Assembly: GCF_964355755.1 (NCBI RefSeq)
Contig: NC_092672.1
Span: 10,352,501-10,416,500, forward strand
DNA length: 64,000 nt
Reading direction: 5' to 3'
Origin: Antedon mediterranea
Taxonomy: Eukaryota; Echinodermata; Crinoidea; Comatulida; Antedonidae
Position 1 is the first letter of the stretch; every line of letters begins with the position of its first letter. This document shows positions 51,801 through 62,734 of this stretch, piece after piece. The translations under genes were made by a program, and so were the position numbers. Under the pieces are notes generated by a model. That model was not told the DNA's origin, made no database searches, and saw nothing but the letters and a program-made list of their open reading frames with translations.

Positions 51801-53248
51801 GATGTTTTTAAAAGTTCCAAAGTATATTTACCATAAAAAAAAGCACGAATGCTCTGACGGTTTGTCAGCTGTACACCACCAAAGTGAAGGTACATATAAT
51901 ATATGCGAGTCTGAAGCAAACCCCTTTCCCCCTTACAATACACACCGGCAAAGTTCCAACTTTCTGTACCGCGATGAATAAAATAAAAATTCCTCGCGTA
52001 AATCAACTAAAGCGATTGCTTTTTAAAACATCTCCTTTTCCGAAGTAAATAATCCTCAAATATGTAGATTTTTCAGTAGTTTATGTATTTTTTTCTTTGA
52101 AGATACAATTCACGCTTTTATTATAAACTTGTCCTGCTGCTTATTAATATTAGGCTGAAACTATCAATTGTGGTGACGTGTGTGTGCGAACTCGTTCTCG
52201 CTTCTGTTTGGATTTAAGTACAGTTCTACAATATCCACTGCGCAATGCATCATGGGATCTCGTAAAAGGGAATTTATAACCGGTTTAGGCAGTAAAAGAA
52301 CAACTCGGATTCCAGTAGAATACCTCCCGGAAGGCCCTATCGTTTGCTTTGATGCGCCAATCAATTTACTTAAAAGTACAATATCTGAGATAATAAGTTT
52401 TTTATTGAGCGAGGTTTAATATTCTTAAGCGGACTTATTTTCTGAATCCAGCACACAAAGCATCTGATAACTACTACATTGTCTACTGATACATAAAAGA
52501 TTACAAATTGATCGTGAATTGGTGTCTGTTCTATGCCGTGTCTTCTTTCATGATTCGGCGACTTAAAAGGGATTATGATTGTTCACGCTAAACAATACTT
52601 CGCCCAGGTAACATACCTTACGATGGTATCATTAAACCATAAGTCACTTACGAGCCACGCCTTTTGATTGGATTAAGCCTATAATAGTAATTGTTCTGTG
52701 AGCTTAAAAGGATTCTATTCGTAGGACAAAAGTATCAGACAATGTCCGAAGAAAAATAGCGGTTTAATTGTCAGTTGATAACCTGCTTTACGTCCATCTA
52801 ACGATCGAAGGTCCTAAAAGAATAAAAGAAACGGGATCGATGTCAGAAAATCAATTAAAGTGTTACAGCTATTCAACAAATCGGAAATGGATTAAAAACA
52901 TTAAAACATGTGAAAAGGCGCATGAAGAATTAATTAAATAATACAACTGGGACATCGGCGTTTGGGTATCAAAGGGCCATTGAATTGAACAATTTAATGA
53001 AAACAGTTCTAGGCTACTTATTATTCGCGTAAAACTATTGTTTTATAGGTTGTTGACTTATGACCTTATACCTACTAGGCCGTATCTATTATTTAAATAT
53101 TATTTAAAACAGTAAAAAAAATAATAAATGAATAATTAATGAAATTCATTTCGTTAATAAAATCACAAAAAATGATGATGATGATGATGGTTGGTACCCA
53201 ATCAAATTAAATGGTGCTTATTTTGATTATGTAATAACGGTTTTTTCT

Positions 53249-53320
53249 CGTAAAGCGTATACTTGGTTCCCACAGAACGCAACGCGTAAAGCGTATACTT
53301 GGTTCCCACAGAACGCAACG
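53249..53320. repeat. Tandem duplication of a MITE-B terminus (36-bp unit, two copies)
   Basis: Two identical units, each containing TATACTTGGTTCCCACAGAA and ending GCAACG. They carry the TIR of family B without any element body. Confidence 0.85.
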
Positions 53321-54004
53321 CGTAAATCCTGTCTATTGTATAAAGACCTAATATTGCTTGGGATCTAATGAGCGACCAAGTTTATAGGCCTACTTTTAAA
53401 TTTGTTATTTTAAATATTTATTTTGTTTGTTTTTTTTTTTAATTTTTTTGGTTGATTAAATATTAGGAAACAAAGTACTGATATTAATTCTAAATAGTTA
53501 CACAACATTAAGCTGACATTTTCACAGATTACCATAACCAATCCAAACGAAAGGATATCAGACCGATAGATGTAGGGCTATGGATAATAGTCTATTAATA
53601 GTTATATCGTTATAAATAACAATATACTTATTTCGAAAGTCATGTTGGTTAAGAAAATATTTTTCGTTTACGCCATAACACTTCAATAATACAAAAAGCA
53701 AAACACAGTTGAAATTAAATTGATTCCAAGTCATCCGTATAAATCACTTAATTAATTTATTGAAACGCATTTACAACTTTTCAATCGTAAAAGAAGTGAA
53801 AATTCCGTTTCTTCTTCACCTCATTTGAAAAGATTTGATATTTTATATATAATTAACGGCGCCTTTGATGTTCGTTGACCACAAAATTCGGGTATTTCAC
53901 ACATAAGCTATTCTGTATAGTATTGAACGATAAAAACAGACATGTGTGCAAACAAGTGTATGTATAAGTAGGCTTAACCTTTTGGGTTTTTTCTGGCTCT
54001 ATCT

Positions 54005-54162
54005 AATGCTTGGTCCCCACTAGAGACGCAAGGACGTAGACGCAACTCAAACGAGTTGACCAATGCGAGCGACAGTTCAAATAATCCATCGCTTGTGATT
54101 AGTCAAATCACTTACATTGCGTTACATCCTTGTGTTGCGTCTTTAGTGGGAACCGAGCATAA
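54005..54162. mobile_element. MITE family B, copy 7
   Basis: It starts TGCTTGGTCCCCACTAGAGA and ends TTTAGTGGGAACCGAGCA, with inner GAGTTGACCAAT and CATCGCTTGTGATTAGTCAA arms. Another terminus (AAGCTTGTTCCCACTTGGAC) follows at once. Confidence 0.78.
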
Positions 54163-54737
54163 AGCTTGTTCCCACTTGGACGAAGCGTGAGTGAGTGAAC
54201 TTGAAAGTTTACTTGGTAGAAAAGAGACACTGGTGGAAACTGGTGGCCTGGAGATTTTGAGAATATTTTCCATGGCTTGGTGCAAACAGAAAATTTTACT
54301 GCTTTGTGACGAGTGTAGCTATGATGCGCATTGAAAAACAACTTTCATTCTACCAGCGTACGTACACTTTCTGTATAAAACCCAAAACAATACTAAACAC
54401 ATGCCTATTGATCGAAAAGTTCAAACACGTTTTAGAGGCCCACGGTTTGCTTGTTTCACTGTGTAGCACATTGACGTTTTTTGGTAAATCAAAATAGCAA
54501 AACATCACGTAAATTCAGCAGCAGGGTTAAACGTCATGTATAGCAGAATCTTATTCATTTTAAGCCTTTAATGCATTATATATTGACCAACGAAAATGTT
54601 TCACCAGCGCACCGGAATTATGGGTAATTAAGTTGGTAAATTCAAGCTATTAGAAGAGGAAACATTTAGGCGCCCCTAAACCGCTCGACCAGTCAATAAA
54701 ATCAATTATAGAAGATAGTAATTATTATGTATAAAAT

Positions 54738-54898
54738 AATGTCTACACTTTAAAACAAACAAAATGTGATGTGACAATAATTATGGACATAATGATGTCA
54801 TATCACTACCAAAATTGTGGGCAAATCACTAACATATTTAGGCACATCACACTTTTTTGTCAAGCTAGTTTTTTGTACAGTTTAATAGACAGAGTTTT
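54738..54898. mobile_element. MITE family A, copy 5
   Basis: It contains TGTCTACACTT at the left, internal TCATATCACTACCA and AACATATTTAGGCACATCAC units, and a diverged right terminus with AATAGACAGAG. Confidence 0.7.
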
Positions 54899-56007
54899 AT
54901 AAAATGTATTTGTTACACGCATAATATAAACTACTTTAAATATACGAACCTGACTATATTCGAGGGTAGGCCTACTATGTTTTGGAGGAATATGGATAAT
55001 AGTTTCTGTCCAAAAAAAAAAGATAATAGTAAATAAGCAAATAGAATAAAGAAAAGAAAGTTCATCTTGAAATAAAAAAAACAAGATTATAATACTGCTT
55101 AGGCCTATATCAATTAAAAATCAATTCAATTACTCCAACATGGTTTTTAAAAAAGTTTTAGAAACATTGCAAAACAGAGGGCGCGTTTCAATTTTCTTAT
55201 TTAGATTCAACCATTAAACTCAACACGGCTCACTTTTATATCTCTATATTTAAGCAATTTGAAAAGAACATGGCCTATAATATTTCTCCAAAATGTATGC
55301 GTTTCTTCAACAAAGTTTGGTTACTTTTATTATCGATTAAAGTTTAACACAAGGTTCATCACATCGATTAAATAAAACTTGCGGCAACAAAACATGTAAT
55401 TGAAACAGAGGGCGTATGATACATTTTCGTATGTCTGTAGAGACGATAAGTAAAGCACGTTTGTAATAAATTCGAAAACAACAACAATAAGAAAAGTTAA
55501 AGTAAGTGAACTAAAAGTAGTATGGAAATTACTCCATTGTATAATATCAATTTACATTAGTTTCAATGCAATCGTTTAGCATTAATTGTATAAAGATCTG
55601 TAATTTTACAGACTTATTTTTAAATACTTTTCTCAAGATCTCTAAAATATAGAACTAAATCAAATGTAACAGATTAAACAATACCATATACCTATAGTTA
55701 TGACAAGGGTTTTTTTTCTATTTAATTGTTTCACTAATCATTTGCATTAACGGTTAAGGGAATCAAATTAAAATAGAACAAGAGTCAACTATATATTAAA
55801 CTTATGCTATATCTTATGAGATACAAACACGAAGCTACGTGCAGAATTAGTTTTAAATAAACCAACATTCCATACAATTAGTATAATTTAAATTTTCTAA
55901 CAAAATAATTGATGTTCTTGCATTTCTGCTATATACTCCGTTTTGATAACACATTTTGGTTACACATAAAGGTATGGATTTTAGCAGTCTGCGGTACATC
56001 TTCTGAC

Positions 56008-56255
56008 TACACCTAGACTCGTATACCGATGACTGCCAATGGTCAGTTAAGGTATACCTAGAGACAGCTACAAGGATCGGATAATTGGTCATATATTAAT
56101 GGAATGGATTTTAGCTGTATCGGGTATGTTGGAGATGCTGACAGTTATTGTATCGATACGCGTCACGTATGTGTATTGTACTATACCTAGACTCGTAGAA
56201 GATGACTGTCAATGGTCAGTTAAGGTATATCTAGAGACGGCTACAGAATTGGATA
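56008..56255. repeat. Direct duplication, 75-bp copies 173 bp apart
   Basis: Copies at 56008-56082 and 56181-56255 share ACCTAGACTCGTA, CAATGGTCAGTTAAGGTATA and CTAGAGAC.GCTACA. Several substitutions show it is not recent. Confidence 0.75.
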
Positions 56256-59251
56256 AACGATTAATTTGAGTGGGTTTTTTGAATAAATATAAACATTGGT
56301 ATCATATTATTCCCCATTGTTTGTGGAAGTGATAAGCACCTACTGTTTAACGCATAAACACCGTTATTATTATCTTTTAAGTAAACATATCTTGATGACT
56401 CTATTATTTAAAACAAACACTTATACTATCAGGGTGTTTTCTGATATTGTTTCATGATGAAATAATTTTAATTATGCAAATAGCATGTGACTAGACCTAA
56501 TTCCAGAAGATCCACGAACTAATGTTTGAGGGTAAACATTAGACCTGTTGAATAGTTTATGTTGTTGTTGAGAAATAATTACAAAATAATCTGTTGTCTC
56601 CTGGGATTCCACAGGCAACTCGCCATGCATTCATTCTTTTTCCAAAAGTACGCCAAGTCCCTTCAGGGGGTTCGCAGGGTTCGAAATAACCCGCTTTTCT
56701 TGAAGTGCCCATTTCAAACAGAGACCATCAGTGAAAGTGCTAGTATAGGCCTAACTAATGGCTATTTTGTGAAATCCTTATGGCTAGCCAGCAGATAAAT
56801 CACTGTCATCTACTAGACTATTGGCTTACGCTGGTACTTGCTCCTGTTTGAGGAAAAAGGTGTATTGTAAAAATCCTGACTACCGATGTGTAGGCCTAAT
56901 GATGGACAATTGAGATCTCTTTCGATACGCAGAGTTTAATTGGATGCTTTTGTTCATTTCATTATTTATTTGGTCCTTTTTAGTATTTACACAACAAAAC
57001 AACATGGAATTTGGTAAGACCAGTGTAAACCTAAGTGAACTAAAATCACTAGCTGATCCGGAGTCACCCAAACACTATTTCAGTTTGTACCTTAAAACAT
57101 CACAACATAATGTAAAATGAAATGTTACAGTGAGTCCAAATAAATAAACTTCGCGGAAATAAATTTGCCTAGTGGAAAACAGTGAAACGTAAATCATGGA
57201 GGAATAATGTTGTACAGTACCTCCATGTATCAACAACATATAAAATAGACTTGTTATACGATACCATAATGTATTCACTGATAAGAAATTCACAAATAAT
57301 AATAATCTGAAATAAAACCACTAAAAACTAAAATAAATTCATCATAGAAATGGTATGCCGTGATTCTTCCCGATACTATTGTACTGTATAATTATCATGA
57401 CCATAATGAAAATGTGACGAGGATCGGAGCCTCCTATTTGGCTGTATACCCGTCAATGCAGTTAGAATTTGTTCAATGTATGGAATAGGACAAAGTAAAC
57501 TTGCAATTTTTACTGTAATCGTATTAAGTTTGGTACATTTACGTCACAGAAGCATGATAATTGCACCTCTAAAGGAAAATGTGAGTTTTTAATTGTATTA
57601 CGTTTATGAATTGTATTGATAATTAAGATAAGTAGGCCTTATATTAGCAGTAACACTAACAGTGGGTATAAATTACGGTAGTACAAAGTATTAGGCCTAC
57701 TGTACTGAATTTGCCATCCGACAACCTGTCTCGATCAACATGTTTCTTGTGTTTTATCTATTACCCCGTGCCATATTCTATACTCTACTTCAATAGTACT
57801 CACCTGTGTTATTTTTAGTACGGTATTCTCCTCCTGTCATATCGGTCCACATTCGCAATCAGGTAGCAAGACAACCGATGGTTTTACGTACTCTTTTCAT
57901 TCGTCCATCTTACTACTACTTTCACCAATTCTATTTCTGGAACAAAATTTCCTTCTCCACAGATTGATAGCCCACAATCGGATCTGCCAATCCAAATTAA
58001 CTTGATGACATTTTGATAAGGTGTGTTTGCTACTTGTCATAAGTGGTCTTTTAATTGATAACCTTAACTAAGTTATGTGTAATTTTGCTGCCTCTGGGTC
58101 GGGTACGTGTTGGCCACGATATAGTTTGTCACTTTGATAAAGTATAGGCCTATAATACTCGTCATCATGTCTATCTTGGTGCGTCTCTATTACAACTGGA
58201 TCTAACAAACAACACTTACATGATTATTTCTTTATCGATTTGTACCATCATATTTTCTTGGTTTAATATTGTATTCTACTTTTTATTATTAAGTTTCATG
58301 TTATGGTTCGGAAGTATTGGGGAGCAGCGTGGTAGGTAGGCTTGTTCGTAATCGGCAAGGTAGACCTACTCCGTCTACTCACATATCATCATTTCATAAT
58401 TAGGCCTATTGCTACTGTGCCTAGAAATTGGAAACATATACAATGAAATTAAAACAATTGTAAACAATGTTGTTGGCCTCTGTGTCAGGATGTCTCGTCT
58501 CATTTATTTTCATTCATTTATTCATAGTCAAACACAGTAAAATATGTACATGGTTTAAATTTTTTTTTTTTGTTCAAAGTTAACAATTCACATACAAATA
58601 CAAAATCAGTTAAAAAGGTTACATTTTTGTAAAATACAAATAAAACACTTCATTTAAAATACAGATAAAATACATAGTTTAAAATACAAAATACAAGCAA
58701 GATTGGTGTGTGTAAGGGTATAGCATAAAATGATCAACATCCATAAAATGTCTCACATCCTAAACTCTAAAAAAATTGGGATGACCTTACCAAACCGTAT
58801 GCATTTTACGCATATGGGTCCGCATGTTTCCTTCAAATTAACAATCTCTTCGTCGGGGGTGGTGTGCTTGTGAAATGTCGTATGTTCGACAAATAGGAAA
58901 CCTTTTATAACTCAAGTCAAAGAATGTGACGATAGTCTCATCAACTTTTAATTATTATGTTTTAATAATTATTTTTATAATTATATATTAATTAACTATT
59001 TCACTTTATAATTATTATGTACTTTTGATATTAATTAATTTTTACATGATTGGCTTGATATCTCGTGGTAAAAGAATTGGAAGTTAGTGCTTGATAGGCA
59101 AGCCTTTTCTCTCCTTCCTTTTCTTATCCATATTTCACTCTATGATATTGATGTTTTTATGCTTTTTACTATATTTTTTTATGGGTGAATAAATGAAACT
59201 TTAATATGAATTATTAAATAACGGAATTACGTGTGTATTGCTTACAATGTA

Positions 59252-62180
59252 CCGTAAATCTTCTAATTGTAACCATGGAGTATTATTCTTTGAGTATAGA
59301 TTACTATTAGAAGGGGGGGGGGGGGTTACTATTAGAAGGGGGGGGGGGGTTACTATTAGAAGGGGGGGGGGGTTACTATTAGAAGGGGGGGGTTACTATT
59401 AGAAGGGGGGGGGGGGTTACTATTAGAAGGGGGGTTACTATTAGAAGGGGGGGTTACTATTAGAAGGGGGGGGGGGTTACTATTAGAAGGGGGGGGGGGG
59501 TTACTATTAGAAGGGGGGGGGGGTTACTATTAGAAGGGGGGGGGGGTACTATTAGAAGGGGGGGGGTTACTATTAGAAGGGGGGGGTTACTATTAGAAGG
59601 GGGGGGGGGTTACTATTAGAAGGGGGGGGTTACTATTAGAAGGGGGGGGTTACTATTAGAAGGGGGGGGGTTACTATTAGAAGGGGGGGTTACTATTAGA
59701 AGGGGGGTTACTATTAGAAGGGGGGAGGGGGTTACTATTAGAAGGGGGGGGGTTACTATTAGAAGGGGGGGTTACTATTAGAAGGGGGGGGGGGTTACTA
59801 TTAGAAGGGGGGGGGTTACTATTAGAAAGGGGGGGTTACTATTAGAAGGGGGGTTACTATTAGAAGGGGGGGTTACTATTAGAAGGGGGGGGTTACTATT
59901 AGAAGGGGGGTTACTATTAGAAGGGGGGGGGTTACTATTAGAAGGGGGGGGGGTACTATTAGAAGGGGGGTTACTATTAGAAGGGGGGGTTACTATTAGA
60001 AAGGGGGGGGGGGTTACTATTAGAAGGGGGGGGGTACTATTAGAAGGGGGGGGGTACTATTAGAAGGGGGGGGGGGGGGTTACTATTAGAAGGGGGGAGG
60101 TTACTATTAGAAGGGGGGGGGGGGTTACTATTAGAAGGGGGTTACTATTAGAAGGGGGGGTTACTATTAGAAGGGGGGGTTACTATTAGAAGGGGGGTTA
60201 CTATTAGAAGGGGGGGGTTACTATTAGAAGGGGGGGGGGTACTATTAGAAGGGGGGGGTTACTATTAGAAGGGGGGGTTACTATTAGAAAGGGGGGGGGT
60301 TACTATTAGAAGGGGGGTTACTATTAGAAGGGGGGTTACTATTAGAAGGGGGGTTACTATTAGAAGGGGGGGGGTTACTATTAGAAGGGGGGGGGGGTTA
60401 CTATTAGAAGGGGGGGGGTTACTATTAGAAGGGGGGTTACTATTAGAAGGGGGGGTTACTATTAGAAGGGGGGTTACTATTAGAAGGGGGGTTACTATTA
60501 GAAGGGGGTTACTATTAGAAGGGGGGGGGGGTTACTATTAGAAGGGGGGTTACTATTAGAAGGGGGGGGGGGGTTACTATTAGAAGGGGGGGTACTATTA
60601 GAAGGGGGGGGTTACTATTAGAAGGGGGGGTTACTATTAGAAGGGGGGGGGGGTTACTATTAGAAGGGGGGGTTACTATTAGAAGGGGGGGGGTTACTAT
60701 TAGAAGGGGGGGGGGGTTACTATTAGAAGGGGGGGGTTACTATTAGAAGGGGGGTTACTATTAGAAGGGGGTTACTATTAGAAGGGGGGGGTTACTATTA
60801 GAAGGGGGGGTTACTATTAGAAGGGGGAGGGGTTACTATTAGAAGGGGGGGTTACTATTAGAAGGGGGGGGTTACTATTAGAAGGGGGGGGGGTACTATT
60901 AGAAGGGGGGGGGGGTTACTATTAGAAGGGGGGGTTACTATTAGAAAGGGGGGGGTTACTATTAGAAGGGGGGTTACTATTAGAAGGGGGGGGTTACTAT
61001 TAGAAGGGGGGTTACTATTAGAATGGGGGGGGGGTTACTATTAGAAGGGGGGTTACTATTAGAAGGGGGAGGGGGGTTACTATTAGAAGGGGGGGGGGTA
61101 ACTATTAGAAGGGGGGGTTACTATTAGAAGGGGGGGGTTACTATTAGAAGGGGGGTTACTATTAGAAGGGGGGTTACTATTAGAAGGGGGGGGGGGGTTA
61201 CTATTAGAAGGGGGGTTACTATTAGAAGGGGGGGGGGTTACTATTAGAAGGGGGGTACTATTAGAAGGGGGGGGGTTACTATTAGAAGGGGGGGTTACTA
61301 TTAGAAGGGGGGGGTTACTATTAGAAGGGGGGGTTACTATTAGAAGGGGGGGGGTTACTATTAGAAGGGGGGGGGGTTACTATTAGAAGGGGGGTTACTA
61401 TTAGAAGGGGGGGTTACTATTAGAAGGGGGGTTACTATTAGAAGGGGGGGGGTTACTATTAGAAGGGGGGGTTACTATTAGAAGGGGGAGGGGTTACTAT
61501 TAGAAGGGGGGGGTTACTATTAGAAGGGGGGGGGTTACTATTAGAAGGGGGGTTACTATTAGAAGGGGGGGTTACTATTAGAAGGGGGGGTTACTATTAG
61601 AAGGGGGGGTTACTATTAGAAGGGGGGGTTACTATTAGAAGGGGGGAGGGTTACTATTAGAAGGGGGGGGGTTACTATTAGAAGGGGGGGTTACTATTAG
61701 AAGGGGGGGGGGTTACTATTAGAAGGGGGGGTTACTATTAGAAGGGGGGGGTTACTATTAGAAGGGGGTTACTATTAGAGTAGTGGGTTGCTATTACTAA
61801 TCTTAAATTAGGCACCTAAAAATAGTAGGCCTAACCCACTCCAACTTTTCCGGTCAGCTACTCTCATAGCAAAATAATAAAACAGTACGAATAAACAAAT
61901 TTGGTTGAACTCTAACTTTATTTTATAAACTCAAAAACACTCAATCCTCCCCACTTCCGAGATTAGCATGCATTAATTATCTCCTTTTTTTTCAAAATAC
62001 GGCTGCATCATAAATCACCAGTCTTCATAATGTCATTTTTGTCAATAGTTTTTGTGTTTGTGACTCTAATAGTATTCCCCTTAGAATAGTGGGTTATTTT
62101 TATAGATTGACTTGTAAGGTGTGTTACTATTAGAAGGGGGTTTACTATTAGAGTGTGGGTTACTATTAGAAGATTTACGG
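59252..62180. mobile_element. TIR-flanked element containing the G-run minisatellite
   Basis: The left end CCGTAAATCTTCTAATTGTA and the right end, whose inverse is CCGTAAATCTTCTAATAGTA, are near-perfect terminal inverted repeats with TA on both outer flanks. The interior is the array at 59307-61778 plus about 400 bases of other sequence. A TA target duplication would fit a Tc1/mariner-like integration. No transposase frame is seen. Confidence 0.65.
59307..61778 (+). repeat. G-run minisatellite, about 2.5 kb, unit TTACTATTAGAA plus 4-14 G
   Basis: More than 100 tandem units. The 12-base AT-rich core is almost invariant while the G tract varies from about 4 to 14 bases, with occasional A interruptions. 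The core equals the inner part of the flanking TIR. Four or more adjacent G tracts are present everywhere, so G-quadruplex folding is sterically possible. Confidence 0.97.
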
Positions 62181-62640
62181 TATATCTTCGCATTTCCGTT
62201 ATATAAAAGAAAGTTATAGTGGGAGATTTTGCCAGTTCGGACTCATTTACCTGGTTAAGTTGGTTTCATGGGATTATTATCACTATAGAACTTTGGTGCG
62301 TAGGAACCACTGCACGTCACTAAAAAACTATTTCCTGATCCGACTGTTTTTGTGGTATACCCCCTCTATTAATAATGTACTAAAACAATACGAAATCCCT
62401 CTCAAAGTAATGGTTGATTCCGTTATCTTCTTTCGATCGTCGCTCTGTGTACTGTGTGTGTGAAAAGAAACCTCAACACTGCACACACACCACCATCACA
62501 ACAACAACCAGCGCCAAGAAAGTACAAAGTAAACATACCTATTTTATCAGATACAAACTTGCAAATGTTTAATCATAATTTTGCTGTGGAATACCCTCGG
62601 ATCCATGACTTGATTATAGTTAAGCAGGATTCTATTAAAC

Positions 62641-62734
62641 ATGACGGATAAGGTTAAGGTTATATACTTTACTGTGGATGGGAAACCAGAGCAGGCAGAG
62701 TTTCGTTCCGACTTCCCTGCAGATGATGTGAAAG
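62641..62734 (+). CDS. First coding exon of an unrecognised gene (3' continues beyond window)
   Basis: ATG at 62641 (A at -3) opens 31 codons plus one base before the strong donor GTACGT at 62735. An in-frame TAG at 62617 excludes an earlier start in this frame. The peptide runs MTDKVKVIYFTVDG, then EFRSDFPADDVK, a beta-hairpin-then-helix pattern like the start of ubiquitin-like or Ras-association folds. The N-terminus of ASPP-type proteins has such a fold, but I cannot claim homology. A 22-base microexon at 63437-63458 behind a good pyrimidine tract would stay in frame, but its donor is weak. No other exon is seen to 64000. Confidence 0.5.

Larger units (their letters stand above)
51801..62640. 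other. Divergent intergenic region between Wnt4 and the rightmost gene
   Basis: It should contain the Wnt4 promoter and 5' UTR just right of 51800, but no core promoter can be fixed. Contents seen: MITE copies at 53249-53320, 54005-54162 and 54738-54898, a duplication at 56008-56255, a possible minus-strand splice donor at 57804, and the large G-run element at 59252-62180. The 79-codon plus-strand frame at 52180-52419 has no recognised domain. Confidence 0.6.

Noticed and set aside
52180-52419. 79-codon plus-strand frame beside the Wnt4 start.
   Set aside because: No recognisable family and no supporting splice sites or neighbours.
54306-54497. 63-codon plus-strand frame.
   Set aside because: Unrecognised peptide beside MITE debris, with no splice or start support.
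59307-61778. CRISPR-like repeat-spacer pattern.
   Set aside because: There are no distinct spacers: the variable part is only a G homopolymer. The DNA is eukaryotic.
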